Below are positions 7,795 to 16,473 of a DNA stretch of 64,000 nt, in pieces. The translations under genes and the position numbers were made by a program. Numbering within the stretch: position 1 is the stretch's first letter; each line of letters begins with the position of its first letter. The notes beneath the pieces were generated by a model that ran no database searches, was not told where the DNA came from, and was given only the letters and a program-made list of their open reading frames with translations. The DNA is from Streptomyces platensis (GTDB lineage: Bacteria > Actinomycetota > Actinomycetes > Streptomycetales > Streptomycetaceae), in assembly GCF_008704855.1 (NCBI RefSeq), contig NZ_CP023691.1, positions 2,480,001 to 2,544,000 of the forward strand. Reading direction: 5' to 3'.

Positions 7795-8543
7795 CCTCCG
7801 CTGGGGCGGGGCGGCGGCAGGCACCCGCGCCGGGCCGGGGAGGGATGCCCGTCCTGCGTCGCGCCGCACGCGCCGAGTGGGGCCCGCTGCTGCGGACGGT
7901 ACGGGCCGCGCTGGCCGCCTCGCGGCTGCGGGCGATCCCGGTGACGCTCACCGCGGTCGGCCTGACCCTGGTCTTCCAGTTCGTGCAGAACCAGGCCTGG
8001 GGCTACCGGGCGGTCCAGAACATCGGCTCCGTACAGGCCGATGAGCATCTGTGGCTGGCGCTGCTGCGCACCCCGCTGTCGCTGTTCGTGCCCGCGCTGG
8101 ACCTGCCGGTGTGGGGTGCCCTGGCGCAGATCCTGGTGGTCTTCGGGATCGCCGAGATCTGTGTGGGCCGGCGGCAGATGCTGGCCGTCGCCTACCTCGC
8201 CACACTCGCCGGGACCATGTACGCCCGGATCGGCATCTGGATCGGCCCGGTGAGCCCGCTCGGGCTGCCCGACTCGGACAAGTACGTCACCGACACCGGG
8301 CCGTCGGCGGCCGTGGTGGGGCTGGCGGTGTTCGTGTGCTGGCGCTATCGCGCCTGGTTCACCTGTGCCGCGGTGGCGGTGGCGATGGTCGTCGAGGTGG
8401 TGTCCATCAAGAACAACCTGGCGGGCAAGGAGCATGTCGCGGCGGTGCTGGCGGTGCTGGTGCTCTGCGGGCTCATGGAGCTGTGGTCGCCGCGGAAGCC
8501 GGGGGACGCCCAGCGGGTCAGCGGCTCGGCGCACCCCCGATGA
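7791..8543 (+). CDS. Rhomboid-like multi-pass membrane protein
   Basis: A 250-residue protein with about six hydrophobic segments after a basic N-terminus (RAIPVTLTAVGLTLVFQFV; LPVWGALAQILVVFGIAE; AVAYLATLAGTMYARIG). It shares with the protein at 51794-52495 a D-x-G-x-S motif (DTGPSAAVVGLA), the place where rhomboids carry their catalytic Ser. No clear catalytic His is visible, so protease activity is doubtful. ATG overlaps the preceding stop by 4 bases, so it probably works with the MprF-like protein. Its 3' end overlaps the convergent membrane-protein gene by 26 bases. Confidence 0.75.
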   Translation: MTSAGAGRRQAPAPGRGGMPVLRRAARAEWGPLLRTVRAALAASRLRAIPVTLTAVGLTLVFQFVQNQAWGYRAVQNIGSVQADEHLWLALLRTPLSLFVPALDLPVWGALAQILVVFGIAEICVGRRQMLAVAYLATLAGTMYARIGIWIGPVSPLGLPDSDKYVTDTGPSAAVVGLAVFVCWRYRAWFTCAAVAVAMVVEVVSIKNNLAGKEHVAAVLAVLVLCGLMELWSPRKPGDAQRVSGSAHPR

Positions 8544-9255
8544 AGTTCTCGACCCTGCGGCGCAGCGCCGACCAGCGGCGGTCGTGACGGTAGGCGCGGA
8601 CCTGGGCACGCGCCCGCGTCTTCGGCCGGGTGCGGTAGAAGCGCCGGGCCCAGGGCGAGTGGGGCCGGGCCAGCCGGATCGCGCCGAAGAGCGCGACGAA
8701 CGGCACGAACACCCCGATGACCGCCATCCGGCCCTTGCCCTTGACGAGGGCGATCACCGCGAAGAGGAAGTTGACGGCCACCGTCCGCACCACCGTCAAA
8801 CGGTCGGTCTCCTCATCGGGGCTGAGTTCATTGACGCCGAACGGCAGGAAACCGCCGAGGATCAGGGCGACGAGAGCGACGGTGAGGATGACGATCTCGA
8901 CGCTCTTGGTGCCCTCCTCGGTCCAGTACACGTCATCCAGGTGCAGGATGAGCGCGAACTCGTCCAGGACGAGGCCCACCCCGATCCCGAAGACCACCGC
9001 CGCGACCCCGGTGCCGAAGCCGCGCCGCCCGCCGGCCAGCGCGATGAAGCCGCCGAGGACCATCAGCAGCACCCCGGGGACGACATGGTGGATATGGACC
9101 CCGCCCGGGGTGATGTTGCGGAACGGGCCCTTGCCCGCGCGGATGAGGCGGGTGACGGCCCGGGTCACCAGGAAGGTCAGCACGAACGAGGCGAGCGCGA
9201 GCAGCAGCGGCAGCTTCCCCGGCTCGACGATGTTGCGGTACCACCAGTGGCCCAT
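8518..9255 (-). CDS. Conserved multi-pass membrane protein
   Basis: A 245-residue protein with five or six membrane segments and a striking GGVHIHHVVPGVLLM motif near residue 50. LVLDEFALILHLDDVYW follows at about residue 100. The conserved His pairs and acidic residues next to membrane segments suggest metal binding, but this is inference. It ends in a very basic cytoplasmic tail. I recognise it as a conserved actinobacterial membrane protein of unknown function. It is convergent with, and overlaps, the rhomboid-like gene. ATG at 9255 is preceded by a GGGGAGCG ribosome-binding site. Confidence 0.8.
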   Translation of the reverse strand: MGHWWYRNIVEPGKLPLLLALASFVLTFLVTRAVTRLIRAGKGPFRNITPGGVHIHHVVPGVLLMVLGGFIALAGGRRGFGTGVAAVVFGIGVGLVLDEFALILHLDDVYWTEEGTKSVEIVILTVALVALILGGFLPFGVNELSPDEETDRLTVVRTVAVNFLFAVIALVKGKGRMAVIGVFVPFVALFGAIRLARPHSPWARRFYRTRPKTRARAQVRAYRHDRRWSALRRRVENFIGGAPSR

Positions 9256-9351
9256 CCCACACGCTCCCCTTTGTCGCGTAAGGACACATAGCCACCATTA
9301 GGCCCTGTCCGGGCGGCCGGAACCGGCAGTCAAACGCGACGGACGCCCGGA

Positions 9352-9363
9352 TAGCCTGCCGCG
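9352..9363 (+). promoter_or_regulatory. Leaderless -10 box for cobS
   Basis: TAGCCT at 9352-9357, 6 bases before the GTG of cobS, with no Shine-Dalgarno sequence between. It implies a leaderless cobS message. Confidence 0.55.
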
Positions 9364-10158
9364 GTGACCGAGACCCCCGCTCCCCTGGCCCCGTCCGACG
9401 CCCTGCGCTTCGCGTTCGGCACGCTGACCGTGCTGCCGGTCCGCGTCACCCGCTGGGACCGGGCCGCGGCGCGCGGCGGGATGCTGTCCGCGCCGCTGGC
9501 CGGGCTGGTCGTCGGGCTGTGCGCGGCCGCGGTCGGCGGGGCGCTGCTGGTGCTCGGCGGCGGGCCGCTGCTCGCCGCGGTCGGCAGCGCCGCGGTGCCC
9601 GCCGTGCTCACCCGCGGGCTGCATCTGGACGGGCTCGCCGACACCGCCGACGGCCTGGGCAGCGGCAAGCCCGCCGAGGACGCGCTGCGCATCATGAAGC
9701 AGTCCGACATCGGCCCGTTCGGGGTGATCACGCTGCTGTTCACGCTGCTGGCGCAGGTGGCCGCGCTGTCCGAGCGGTACGCGCAGGGCTGGGCGCACGG
9801 CGCGGCGGCGGCGGCCGTCGCGGCGATCACCGCCCGCTGTGCGCTGACCCTCGCCTCCCGCGCGGGGGTGCCGGCCGCCCGTCCGGAGGGACTCGGCGCG
9901 GCGGTCGCGGGCACCGTCCCGGTACGGGCGGCGCTGCTGTGTGCGGTACTGGTGGCCGCCGGATGCGCGGCCGCCGGCGCCGGCTTCGGCCCGTACGGCG
10001 CGCTGCACGCCGGGCTCGCGGCGCTGTGCGGCCTCGGGCTGGGCGAGTTGCTGCTGCGGCACTGCCGGCGGCGGTTCGGCGGGGTGACCGGTGATGTGTT
10101 CGGGGCGCTCGCGGAGAGCGCGGGGCTCGCGGCGCTGGTTGTGCTGACGCTCGGTTAG
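9364..10158 (+). CDS. cobS: Adenosylcobinamide-GDP ribazoletransferase (cobalamin synthase) CobS
   Basis: A 264-residue integral membrane protein with about six hydrophobic segments. It has the CobS active-site signature GLHLDGLADTADGLGSGK followed by ALRIMKQSDIGPFGV. It joins AdoCbi-GDP (from CobU) to alpha-ribazole (from the CobT product), the last assembly step of cobalamin. Length is normal for the family. It is separated from cobU and cobT by membrane-protein genes but belongs to the same pathway. Confidence 0.95.
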   Translation: MTETPAPLAPSDALRFAFGTLTVLPVRVTRWDRAAARGGMLSAPLAGLVVGLCAAAVGGALLVLGGGPLLAAVGSAAVPAVLTRGLHLDGLADTADGLGSGKPAEDALRIMKQSDIGPFGVITLLFTLLAQVAALSERYAQGWAHGAAAAAVAAITARCALTLASRAGVPAARPEGLGAAVAGTVPVRAALLCAVLVAAGCAAAGAGFGPYGALHAGLAALCGLGLGELLLRHCRRRFGGVTGDVFGALAESAGLAALVVLTLG

Positions 10159-10358
10159 CCTGCCCCGGCGGCCCCTTCCGGGTACCCAACTGACGTGTAC
10201 GGAAGGGCAGTTCACCCGGTACGCCGGCAACCTCCGGGGCACCGTTATGTGCCGGTGTGCTATCGGACGGGCCTTGTGGCGCCGCCGAGCGTAGGCTCAG
10301 CCGGAGCAGCGCGCTGCGCGCAGACGGATTCCCCGGACGGAACAGGACCCTCATCACC

Positions 10359-11900
10359 GTGACTGCACTGACCCTCAGTACTTCTTCCGCCGCGACGCTG
10401 CGCGCGGATGCCGTCGTCGTCGGCGTGGCCAAGGGCGCCAAGGGCGTCGTTGTCGCCCCCGGCGCGGAGACCGTGGACAAGGCCTTCGGCGGCAAGCTCG
10501 CCGCCGTGCTGGAGACCCTCGGTGCGAGTGGTGCCGAGGGCGAGGTGACCAAGCTGCCCGCAGCGGACGGCCTCAAGGCGCCGGTCGTGCTGGCGGTCGG
10601 CCTGGGTGACGCGCCGGCCAAGGGCGACGGCTTCGGCCACGAGGCGCTGCGGCGTGCCGCGGGCAGCGCCGCCCGCGCGCTGACCGGCACCAAGAAGGCC
10701 GGCTTCGCGCTGCCCGTCGAGGACGCCGACGCGGCCGCCGCGGTGACCGAGGGCGCGCTGCTCGGCGCGTACTCCTACGCCGCGAACCGCGACAACGGCG
10801 CCGCGAACGGCAAGGGCGGCAAGAAGAACGACGCCAAGTCGGCGCCGCTCGGGGAGGTCGCGCTCCTCGGCGGCAAGCCGCGCGACAAGGAGTTCAAGGC
10901 CGCCGCCGCCCGCTCCGAGGCGCTGGCCGCGGAGGTCAACCGCGCCCGTGACCTGATCAACATGCCGCCCAACGACCTCGACCCGAAGACCTTCGCGGCC
11001 GAGGCGCAGGCGGCGGCCAAGGAGTTCGGCCTCAAGGTCGAGGTGCTCGACGAGAAGGCGCTCAAGAAGGGCGGCTACGGGGGCCTGCTGGGCGTCGGCC
11101 AGGGCTCGCAGGCCCCGCCGCGGCTGGTGCGGATCGCCTACACCCACCCCAAGGCCGAGAAGACCCTGGCGCTGGTCGGCAAGGGCATCACCTACGACTC
11201 GGGCGGCATCTCGCTCAAGCCGGCCGGCCACAACGAGACCATGAAGTGCGACATGAGCGGTGCGGCCGCGGTGTTCGCCACGGTCGTGGCCGCCGCCCGG
11301 CTGGGCCTGGCGGTGAACCTCACCGGCTGGCTGGCGCTCGCCGAGAACATGCCGTCCGGCTCCGCCACCCGGCCCGGTGACGTGCTGACCATGTACAGCG
11401 GCAAGACCGTCGAGGTGCTCAACACCGACGCCGAGGGCCGGCTGGTGCTGGCCGACGCGCTCACCCGCGCCTCGGAGGAGTCGCCGGACGCGATCGTGGA
11501 CGTCGCCACCCTGACCGGCGCGATGGTGCTGGCGCTGGGCAACCGCACCTTCGGCATCATGGCCAACGACGACGCTTTCCGTACCTCGGTCCACGAGATC
11601 GCCGAGGAGGCCGGCGAGCAGTCCTGGCCGATGCCGATGCCGCCCGAGCTGCGCAAGGGCATGGACTCCCCGGTCGCGGACCTCGCCAACATGGGCGAGC
11701 GGATGGGCGGCGGCCTGGTCGCCGGCCTGTTCCTGAAGGAGTTCGTCGGCGAGGGCATCACCTGGGCCCACCTGGACATCGCGGGCCCGGCCTTCCACGA
11801 GGGCGCGCCCTGGGGCTACACCCCCAAGGGCGGCACGGGCTCCGCGGTGCGCACCCTGGTCCGGCTCGCCGAGCGCACCGCCGCGGGCGACCTGGGCTGA
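10359..11900 (+). CDS. pepA: Leucyl aminopeptidase (M17 family)
   Basis: A 513-residue cytosolic metallo-aminopeptidase. The N-terminal ~175 residues are the variable M17 domain. The catalytic domain carries VGKGITYDSGGISLKP, the M17 hallmark NTDAEGRLVLADAL, and GGLVAGLFLKEF near the end. It cleaves N-terminal residues using two metal ions, usually as a hexamer, in peptide turnover. GTG at 10359 is chosen because homology starts there (TALTLSTSSAATL); the frame stays open upstream. A strong hairpin follows. Confidence 0.94.
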   Translation: MTALTLSTSSAATLRADAVVVGVAKGAKGVVVAPGAETVDKAFGGKLAAVLETLGASGAEGEVTKLPAADGLKAPVVLAVGLGDAPAKGDGFGHEALRRAAGSAARALTGTKKAGFALPVEDADAAAAVTEGALLGAYSYAANRDNGAANGKGGKKNDAKSAPLGEVALLGGKPRDKEFKAAAARSEALAAEVNRARDLINMPPNDLDPKTFAAEAQAAAKEFGLKVEVLDEKALKKGGYGGLLGVGQGSQAPPRLVRIAYTHPKAEKTLALVGKGITYDSGGISLKPAGHNETMKCDMSGAAAVFATVVAAARLGLAVNLTGWLALAENMPSGSATRPGDVLTMYSGKTVEVLNTDAEGRLVLADALTRASEESPDAIVDVATLTGAMVLALGNRTFGIMANDDAFRTSVHEIAEEAGEQSWPMPMPPELRKGMDSPVADLANMGERMGGGLVAGLFLKEFVGEGITWAHLDIAGPAFHEGAPWGYTPKGGTGSAVRTLVRLAERTAAGDLG

Positions 11901-12219
11901 TTCCCGGCCCGGGGATCTTCCCCTGGCCCCTTCCCCGCACGGCCCCGGGCTGCTCGCCCGGGGCCGTCGGCGCGTGTGCGTCCCGCGTTCGCCCTCAACG
12001 AAATCCGTACGGGCATACGCACCAGTAACCCTTACGAGGCGGCTGATCACCGTCCCAGTGCCCGGCCCGCCGTCCCGGCTTCGTGGAACAAGTGCGAAGA
12101 TGGGTTCTCGGCAGGACAGGGCCCCCCTTACCCAGGGCCGAAGTAAAAGCGGCCGAACCACAGCCGCCGTCCGGTCATTGGAGACCGGCTCCGGCGTACC
12201 CATGCATGGAGGACGTGAC
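11901..12219. other. Intergenic region pepA - lpdA
   Basis: 319 bases with no gene-like frame. It holds the pepA terminator (11940-11966), then a less GC-rich stretch (about 11995-12170) that must contain the lpdA promoter. I could not fix a convincing -35/-10 pair. The lpdA ribosome-binding site GGAGGA is at 12208-12213. Confidence 0.5.
11940..11966 (+). terminator. pepA terminator
   Basis: An 11-bp perfect stem (CGGCCCCGGGC / GCCCGGGGCCG) with a 5-nt loop, 39 bases after the pepA stop. Confidence 0.7.
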
Positions 12220-13608
12220 GTGGCGAACGACGCCAGCACCGTTTTCGACCTAGTGATCCTCGGAGGCGGTAGCGGTGGTTACGCCGCTGCCCTGCGCGGG
12301 GCGCAGCTGGGCCTGGACGTCGCCCTGATCGAGAAGGGCAAGGTCGGAGGCACCTGCCTGCACAACGGCTGCATCCCCACCAAGGCTCTGCTGCACGCCG
12401 GTGAGATCGCCGACCAGGCTCGTGAGAGCGAGCAGTTCGGTGTCAAGGCCACTTTCGAGGGCATTGACATCGAGGCTGTCCACAAGTACAAGGACGAGGT
12501 CATCTCGGGCCTGTACAAGGGCCTGCAGGGCCTGATCGCCTCCCGCAAGGTGACGTACATCGAGGGCGAGGGCCGGCTGTCCTCCCCGACCTCCGTCGAT
12601 GTGAACGGCCAGCGTGTCCAGGGCCGCCACGTCCTGCTGGCGACCGGCTCCGTGCCGAAGTCGCTGCCGGGCCTGGACATCGACGGCAACCGCATCATCT
12701 CCTCGGACCACGCGCTCACGCTGGACCGCGTGCCGAAGTCCGCGATCGTGCTGGGCGGCGGCGTCATCGGCGTCGAGTTCGCCTCCGCGTGGAAGTCCTT
12801 CGGCACCGACGTGACGATCATCGAGGGCCTCAAGCACCTCGTCCCGGTCGAGGACGAGAACAGCTCCAAGCTGCTGGAGCGGGCCTTCCGCAAGCGCGGC
12901 ATCAAGTTCAACCTCGGCACCTTCTTCGACAAGGCCGAGTACACCGCCGACGGCGTGCAGGTCACCCTCGCCGACGGCAAGACCTTCGAGGCCGAGGTGC
13001 TGCTGGTCGCGATCGGCCGCGGGCCGGTCTCGGCGGGCCTCGGCTACGAGGAGCAGGGCGTCGCGATGGACCGCGGCTACGTCCTCGTCGACGAGTACAT
13101 GCAGACCAACGTGCCGACCATCTCGGCCGTCGGTGACCTCGTTCCCACCCTCCAGCTCGCGCACGTCGGCTTCGCCGAGGGCATGCTGGTGGCGGAGCGG
13201 CTGGCCGGTCAGAAGACCGTGCCGATCGACTACGACGGCGTGCCGCGCGTGACGTACTGCCACCCCGAGGTCGCTTCGGTGGGTATCACCGAGGCCAAGG
13301 CCAAGGAGCTGTACGGCGCCGACAAGGTCGTCGCTCTCAAGTACAACCTCGCGGGCAACGGCAAGAGCAAGATCCTCAAGACCACGGGCGAGATCAAGCT
13401 CGTCCAGGTCAAGGACGGTGCCGTGGTCGGCGTCCACATGGTCGGTGACCGTATGGGCGAGCAGGTCGGTGAGGCCCAGCTGGTCTACAACTGGGAGGCC
13501 CTGCCGGCCGAGGTTGCGCAGCTCGTGCACGCGCACCCGACGCAGAACGAGGCGCTCGGCGAGGCCCACCTGGCCCTGGCCGGCAAGCCTCTCCACTCCC
13601 ACGACTGA
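12220..13608 (+). CDS. lpdA: Dihydrolipoyl dehydrogenase (E3)
   Basis: A 462-residue flavoprotein. FAD-binding GGGSGGYAAALRGAQLG is at residues 15-31, the redox disulfide is GGTCLHNGC (Cys46 and Cys51), the NAD-binding site is VLGGGVIGVEFAS, and the C-terminal HAHPTQNEALGEA supplies the catalytic His-Glu pair. It reoxidises the dihydrolipoyl groups of the E2 subunit using NAD+. GTG at 12220 is set by GGAGGA six bases upstream. sucB follows 56 bases later, so the two are probably one operon supplying the pyruvate and 2-oxoglutarate dehydrogenase complexes. Confidence 0.96.
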   Translation: MANDASTVFDLVILGGGSGGYAAALRGAQLGLDVALIEKGKVGGTCLHNGCIPTKALLHAGEIADQARESEQFGVKATFEGIDIEAVHKYKDEVISGLYKGLQGLIASRKVTYIEGEGRLSSPTSVDVNGQRVQGRHVLLATGSVPKSLPGLDIDGNRIISSDHALTLDRVPKSAIVLGGGVIGVEFASAWKSFGTDVTIIEGLKHLVPVEDENSSKLLERAFRKRGIKFNLGTFFDKAEYTADGVQVTLADGKTFEAEVLLVAIGRGPVSAGLGYEEQGVAMDRGYVLVDEYMQTNVPTISAVGDLVPTLQLAHVGFAEGMLVAERLAGQKTVPIDYDGVPRVTYCHPEVASVGITEAKAKELYGADKVVALKYNLAGNGKSKILKTTGEIKLVQVKDGAVVGVHMVGDRMGEQVGEAQLVYNWEALPAEVAQLVHAHPTQNEALGEAHLALAGKPLHSHD

Positions 13609-13664
13609 CCCCAGTCCCGGGCGCGACCACATCCGCACCACACTTGTAAGGAGCAACTGAAACC

Positions 13665-15401
13665 ATGGCGGTTTCCGTAACCCTGCCGGCGCTCGGCGAG
13701 AGCGTCACCGAGGGCACCGTCACTCGCTGGCTCAAGGCCGAGGGTGAGCGCGTCGAGGCCGACGAGCCGCTGCTCGAGGTGTCGACCGACAAGGTCGACA
13801 CCGAGATCCCGGCCCCGGCCGCCGGCGTCCTGACCGCCATCAAGGTGGCCGAGGACGAGACCGTGGAGGTCGGCGCCGAGCTGGCCGTCATCGACGACGG
13901 CACCGGCGCGCCTGCCGCTGCCCCGGCCCCGGCCGCTGCCGAGGCCCCCGCGGCCGAGCCGCAGCCCGAGCCTGCCGCGGCTCCGGCCGCCGAGGCCCCG
14001 GCCCCCGCCGCTGCCCCCGCGGGCGGCGCCGAGGGCACTGACGTCGTCCTCCCCGCGCTCGGCGAGAGCGTCACCGAGGGCACCGTCACCCGCTGGCTGA
14101 AGGAGGTCGGCGAGGAGGTCCAGGCCGACGAGCCGCTGCTGGAGGTCTCCACCGACAAGGTCGACACCGAGATCCCCGCCCCGGCCTCCGGCACCCTGCT
14201 GGAGATCGTCGTCGGTGAGGACGAGACCGCCGAGGTCGGCGCCAAGCTCGCCGTCATCGGTGCCGCTGGTGCCGCCCCGGCCGCCGCGCCGGCTCCGGCC
14301 GCCCCGGCCCCCGCCGCCGCGCCCGCCCCGGAGCCCACCCCGGCCCCGGCCCCGGCTCCGGCTGCTGCCGCTCCGGCGCCCGCCGCCCCGGCCGCTCCGG
14401 CTCCGGCTCCGGCCCCCGCGCCGGCTCCGGCCGCCCCGGCCCCGGCTGCCGCCCCCGCCGCCCCGGCTCCGGCCGCCGGTGAGGGTGCCTACGTCACCCC
14501 GCTGGTGCGCAAGCTCGCCGCCGAGAACGGTGTCGACCTCGCCACCGTCAAGGGCACCGGCGTCGGTGGCCGTATCCGCAAGCAGGACGTCATCGCCGCC
14601 GCCGAGGCCGCCAAGGCCGCCGCGCCGGCCGCCGCCGCTCCCGCCGTGTCGAAGGCTCCGGCCATCGAGGCGTCGCCGCTGCGCGGTCAGACCGTCAAGA
14701 TGCCGCGGATGCGCAAGGTCATCGGCGACAACATGATGAAGGCCCTGCACAGCCAGGCGCAGCTGACCTCCGTGGTCGAGGTGGACATCACCAAGATCAT
14801 GCGGATGCGCAACCAGGCCAAGGACGGGTTCGCGCAGCGTGAGGGCGTCAAGCTCTCTCCGATGCCGTTCTTCGTCAAGGCCGCGGTCCAGGCGCTGAAG
14901 GCCCACCCGGTCGTCAACGCCCGGATCAACGAGGACGAGGGCACGATCACCTACTTCGACACCGAGAACGTCGGTATCGCGGTGGACGCGGAGAAGGGCC
15001 TGATGACCCCGGTCATCAAGGACGCCGGTGACCTCAACATCGCCGGTATCGCCCGCAAGACGGCGGACCTGGCGGGCAAGGTCCGCGCGAACAAGATCAC
15101 GCCGGACGAGCTGTCCGGTGCGACCTTCACCATCAGCAACACCGGTTCGCGCGGCGCCCTGTTCGACACCGTCATCGTGCCCCCGAACCAGGTCGGCATC
15201 CTGGGCATCGGTGCCACCGTCAAGCGCCCGGTGGTCATCAACCACCCGGACCTCGGCGAGACCATCGCGGTGCGCGACATGACCTACCTCGCGCTCTCCT
15301 ACGACCACCGTCTGGTGGACGGCGCCGACGCCGCCCGCTACCTGACCACGGTCAAGCAGATCCTGGAGGCCGCCGAGTTCGAGACCGAGATCGGTCTCTG
15401 A
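13665..15401 (+). CDS. sucB: 2-oxoacid dehydrogenase E2 (dihydrolipoyl acyltransferase, SucB/AceF type)
   Basis: A 578-residue protein with two near-identical lipoyl domains (lipoyl lysines Lys43 and Lys165, each in [12 protein letters not shown]), separated and followed by long Ala/Pro linkers. Then comes a peripheral subunit-binding domain ([17 protein letters not shown]) and the catalytic acyltransferase domain ending in [15 protein letters not shown], with the HxxxDG active site. Usually annotated succinyltransferase, but in actinobacteria this E2 can serve pyruvate dehydrogenase, and no OGDH E1 is nearby while aceE is. The strong ribosome-binding site TAAGGAG precedes the ATG. A T-rich terminator follows. 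Confidence 0.93.
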   Translation: MAVSVTLPALGESVTEGTVTRWLKAEGERVEADEPLLEVSTDKVDTEIPAPAAGVLTAIKVAEDETVEVGAELAVIDDGTGAPAAAPAPAAAEAPAAEPQPEPAAAPAAEAPAPAAAPAGGAEGTDVVLPALGESVTEGTVTRWLKEVGEEVQADEPLLEVSTDKVDTEIPAPASGTLLEIVVGEDETAEVGAKLAVIGAAGAAPAAAPAPAAPAPAAAPAPEPTPAPAPAPAAAAPAPAAPAAPAPAPAPAPAPAAPAPAAAPAAPAPAAGEGAYVTPLVRKLAAENGVDLATVKGTGVGGRIRKQDVIAAAEAAKAAAPAAAAPAVSKAPAIEASPLRGQTVKMPRMRKVIGDNMMKALHSQAQLTSVVEVDITKIMRMRNQAKDGFAQREGVKLSPMPFFVKAAVQALKAHPVVNARINEDEGTITYFDTENVGIAVDAEKGLMTPVIKDAGDLNIAGIARKTADLAGKVRANKITPDELSGATFTISNTGSRGALFDTVIVPPNQVGILGIGATVKRPVVINHPDLGETIAVRDMTYLALSYDHRLVDGADAARYLTTVKQILEAAEFETEIGL

Positions 15402-15433
15402 GTCCCGGCAGTCGCGCAGCAGGCGTGTCCTAG

Positions 15434-15473
15434 GGGCCGGCCCCGGTTCGTACGAGCCGGGGCCGGCCCTTTT
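15434..15473 (+). terminator. lpdA-sucB operon terminator
   Basis: A 13-bp perfect stem (15434-15446 with 15457-15469), 10-nt loop, then TTTT. This is one of the two clearest intrinsic terminators in the window. Confidence 0.88.
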
Positions 15474-15518
15474 GCGTACCCCGGCCCCGTGCCGGGGTAC
15501 GCGTCCGCCTCGCGGCCT

Positions 15519-15550
15519 TTGACAGGCCCCCCGCGCGCCTCCCGGATAAT
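15519..15550 (+). promoter_or_regulatory. Possible promoter of the GntR gene
   Basis: TTGACA at 15519-15524 and GATAAT at 15545-15550. Both hexamers are close to consensus, but the spacer is 20 bases, longer than the ideal 17-18. The start codon lies 36 bases downstream. Confidence 0.45.
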
Positions 15551-15586
15551 GGCCCTCTGTCACCGCCCGCTCTGAAGGAGCACCTC

Positions 15587-16210
15587 ATGACCCCGCCCGT
15601 CGTCCATTCGCTGCGCGAGCAGATCCGCGAGCACATCCTCGAGGGGATCGTCAGCGGCCGCTGGCAGCCGGGCGAGCGGATCGTGGAGCGGCGGATCGCG
15701 GTGGAGCTGGAGGTCAGCCAGACGCCCGTCCGGGAGGCGCTGCGGGAGCTGGAGTCGCTCCAGCTGATCGAGTCGGCGCCGAACAAGGGCGTACGGGTGC
15801 GGAACCTGACCGCCGCCGACCTCAAGGAGAGCTACCCGGTGCGGGCCGGGCTGGAGCAGGTGGCCGCCGAACTGGCCGCCGGCCGGCTGGCCGAGGACAC
15901 CGAGGCGCTGGAGCGGGAGGTGGCGGCGCTGCGCGGGGCGGACCGGGCCGGTGACGGGGAGGCACAGGTGCGGCACACGGTCGCCTTCCACCGGGAGATC
16001 GTGCGGGCGGCCGGCAACTCCGTGCTGCTGCACACCTGGGAGTCGCTGGGCATCGAGGTCTGGACGACGCTGTCGATCCGCTGGTTCAGCCCGGAGCCGC
16101 GCTCGCACGCCCAGGACCACCAGGAGATCGTGGACGCCTTCCGGCGGCGCGATCCGAAGATCGGCGCCCTGCTCAAGTCGCATGTGCTGAGCTGCGCACC
16201 CCGGGTCTGA
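15587..16210 (+). CDS. GntR (FadR/FCD subfamily) transcriptional regulator
   Basis: A 207-residue protein. The N-terminal winged helix (LREQIREHILEGIVSGRWQPGERI ... SQTPVREALRELESLQLI) is a textbook GntR DNA-binding domain. The all-helical C-terminal part, about residues 80-205, is an FCD ligand-binding domain with RHTVAFHREI, whose His residues usually bind a metal and a carboxylate ligand. The ribosome-binding site AAGGAG precedes the ATG. It lies between sucB and aceE, and a palindrome covers the aceE promoter just downstream. The simplest inference is control of pyruvate dehydrogenase in response to an organic acid, as for PdhR in E. coli. Confidence 0.92.
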   Translation: MTPPVVHSLREQIREHILEGIVSGRWQPGERIVERRIAVELEVSQTPVREALRELESLQLIESAPNKGVRVRNLTAADLKESYPVRAGLEQVAAELAAGRLAEDTEALEREVAALRGADRAGDGEAQVRHTVAFHREIVRAAGNSVLLHTWESLGIEVWTTLSIRWFSPEPRSHAQDHQEIVDAFRRRDPKIGALLKSHVLSCAPRV

Positions 16211-16249
16211 GGCGGCGCCGGGAGGGCGCGGAAACCCCCCTTCGGGACT

Positions 16250-16284
16250 GGCACGCGGTGCCCGAAAATGCGGCACCCCGTGCC
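16250..16284 (+). terminator. Probable terminator of the GntR gene
   Basis: GGCACGCGGTGCC and GGCACCCCGTGCC form a 13-bp stem with one mismatch and a 9-nt loop, 40 bases after the GntR stop. Confidence 0.5.
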
Positions 16285-16311
16285 GACCTGCGGTTTTTCC
16301 TTCGTTGAGCG

Positions 16312-16341
16312 TTGATCGATCATCGATCAGAGGCGTATCGT
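16312..16341 (+). promoter_or_regulatory. aceE promoter with palindromic operator
   Basis: A perfect palindrome TGATCGAT-C-ATCGATCA occupies 16313-16329. It overlaps a possible -35 (TTGATC, 16312-16317) and the spacer of a promoter whose -10 would be TATCGT (16336-16341, 18-base spacer). Placement and symmetry fit a repressor site. The neighbouring GntR protein is the obvious candidate. Confidence 0.6.
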
Positions 16342-16473
16342 CCTCCCTCGGGGCGCGACAACCCTGCCTGCCGAACTTGTAGGGGGTGTCGTCGCGGGCC
16401 CGTCCACCCTGAGGACGCGGCCCGCCCACGACGGCACCCCCGAGCTACCCTCCCGTCCGGAAAGGGGCCACCC

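Noticed and set aside
10260..12239. 659-codon minus-strand frame opposite pepA
   Set aside because: Antisense shadow; the plus strand has the NTDAEGRL hallmark of M17 peptidases.
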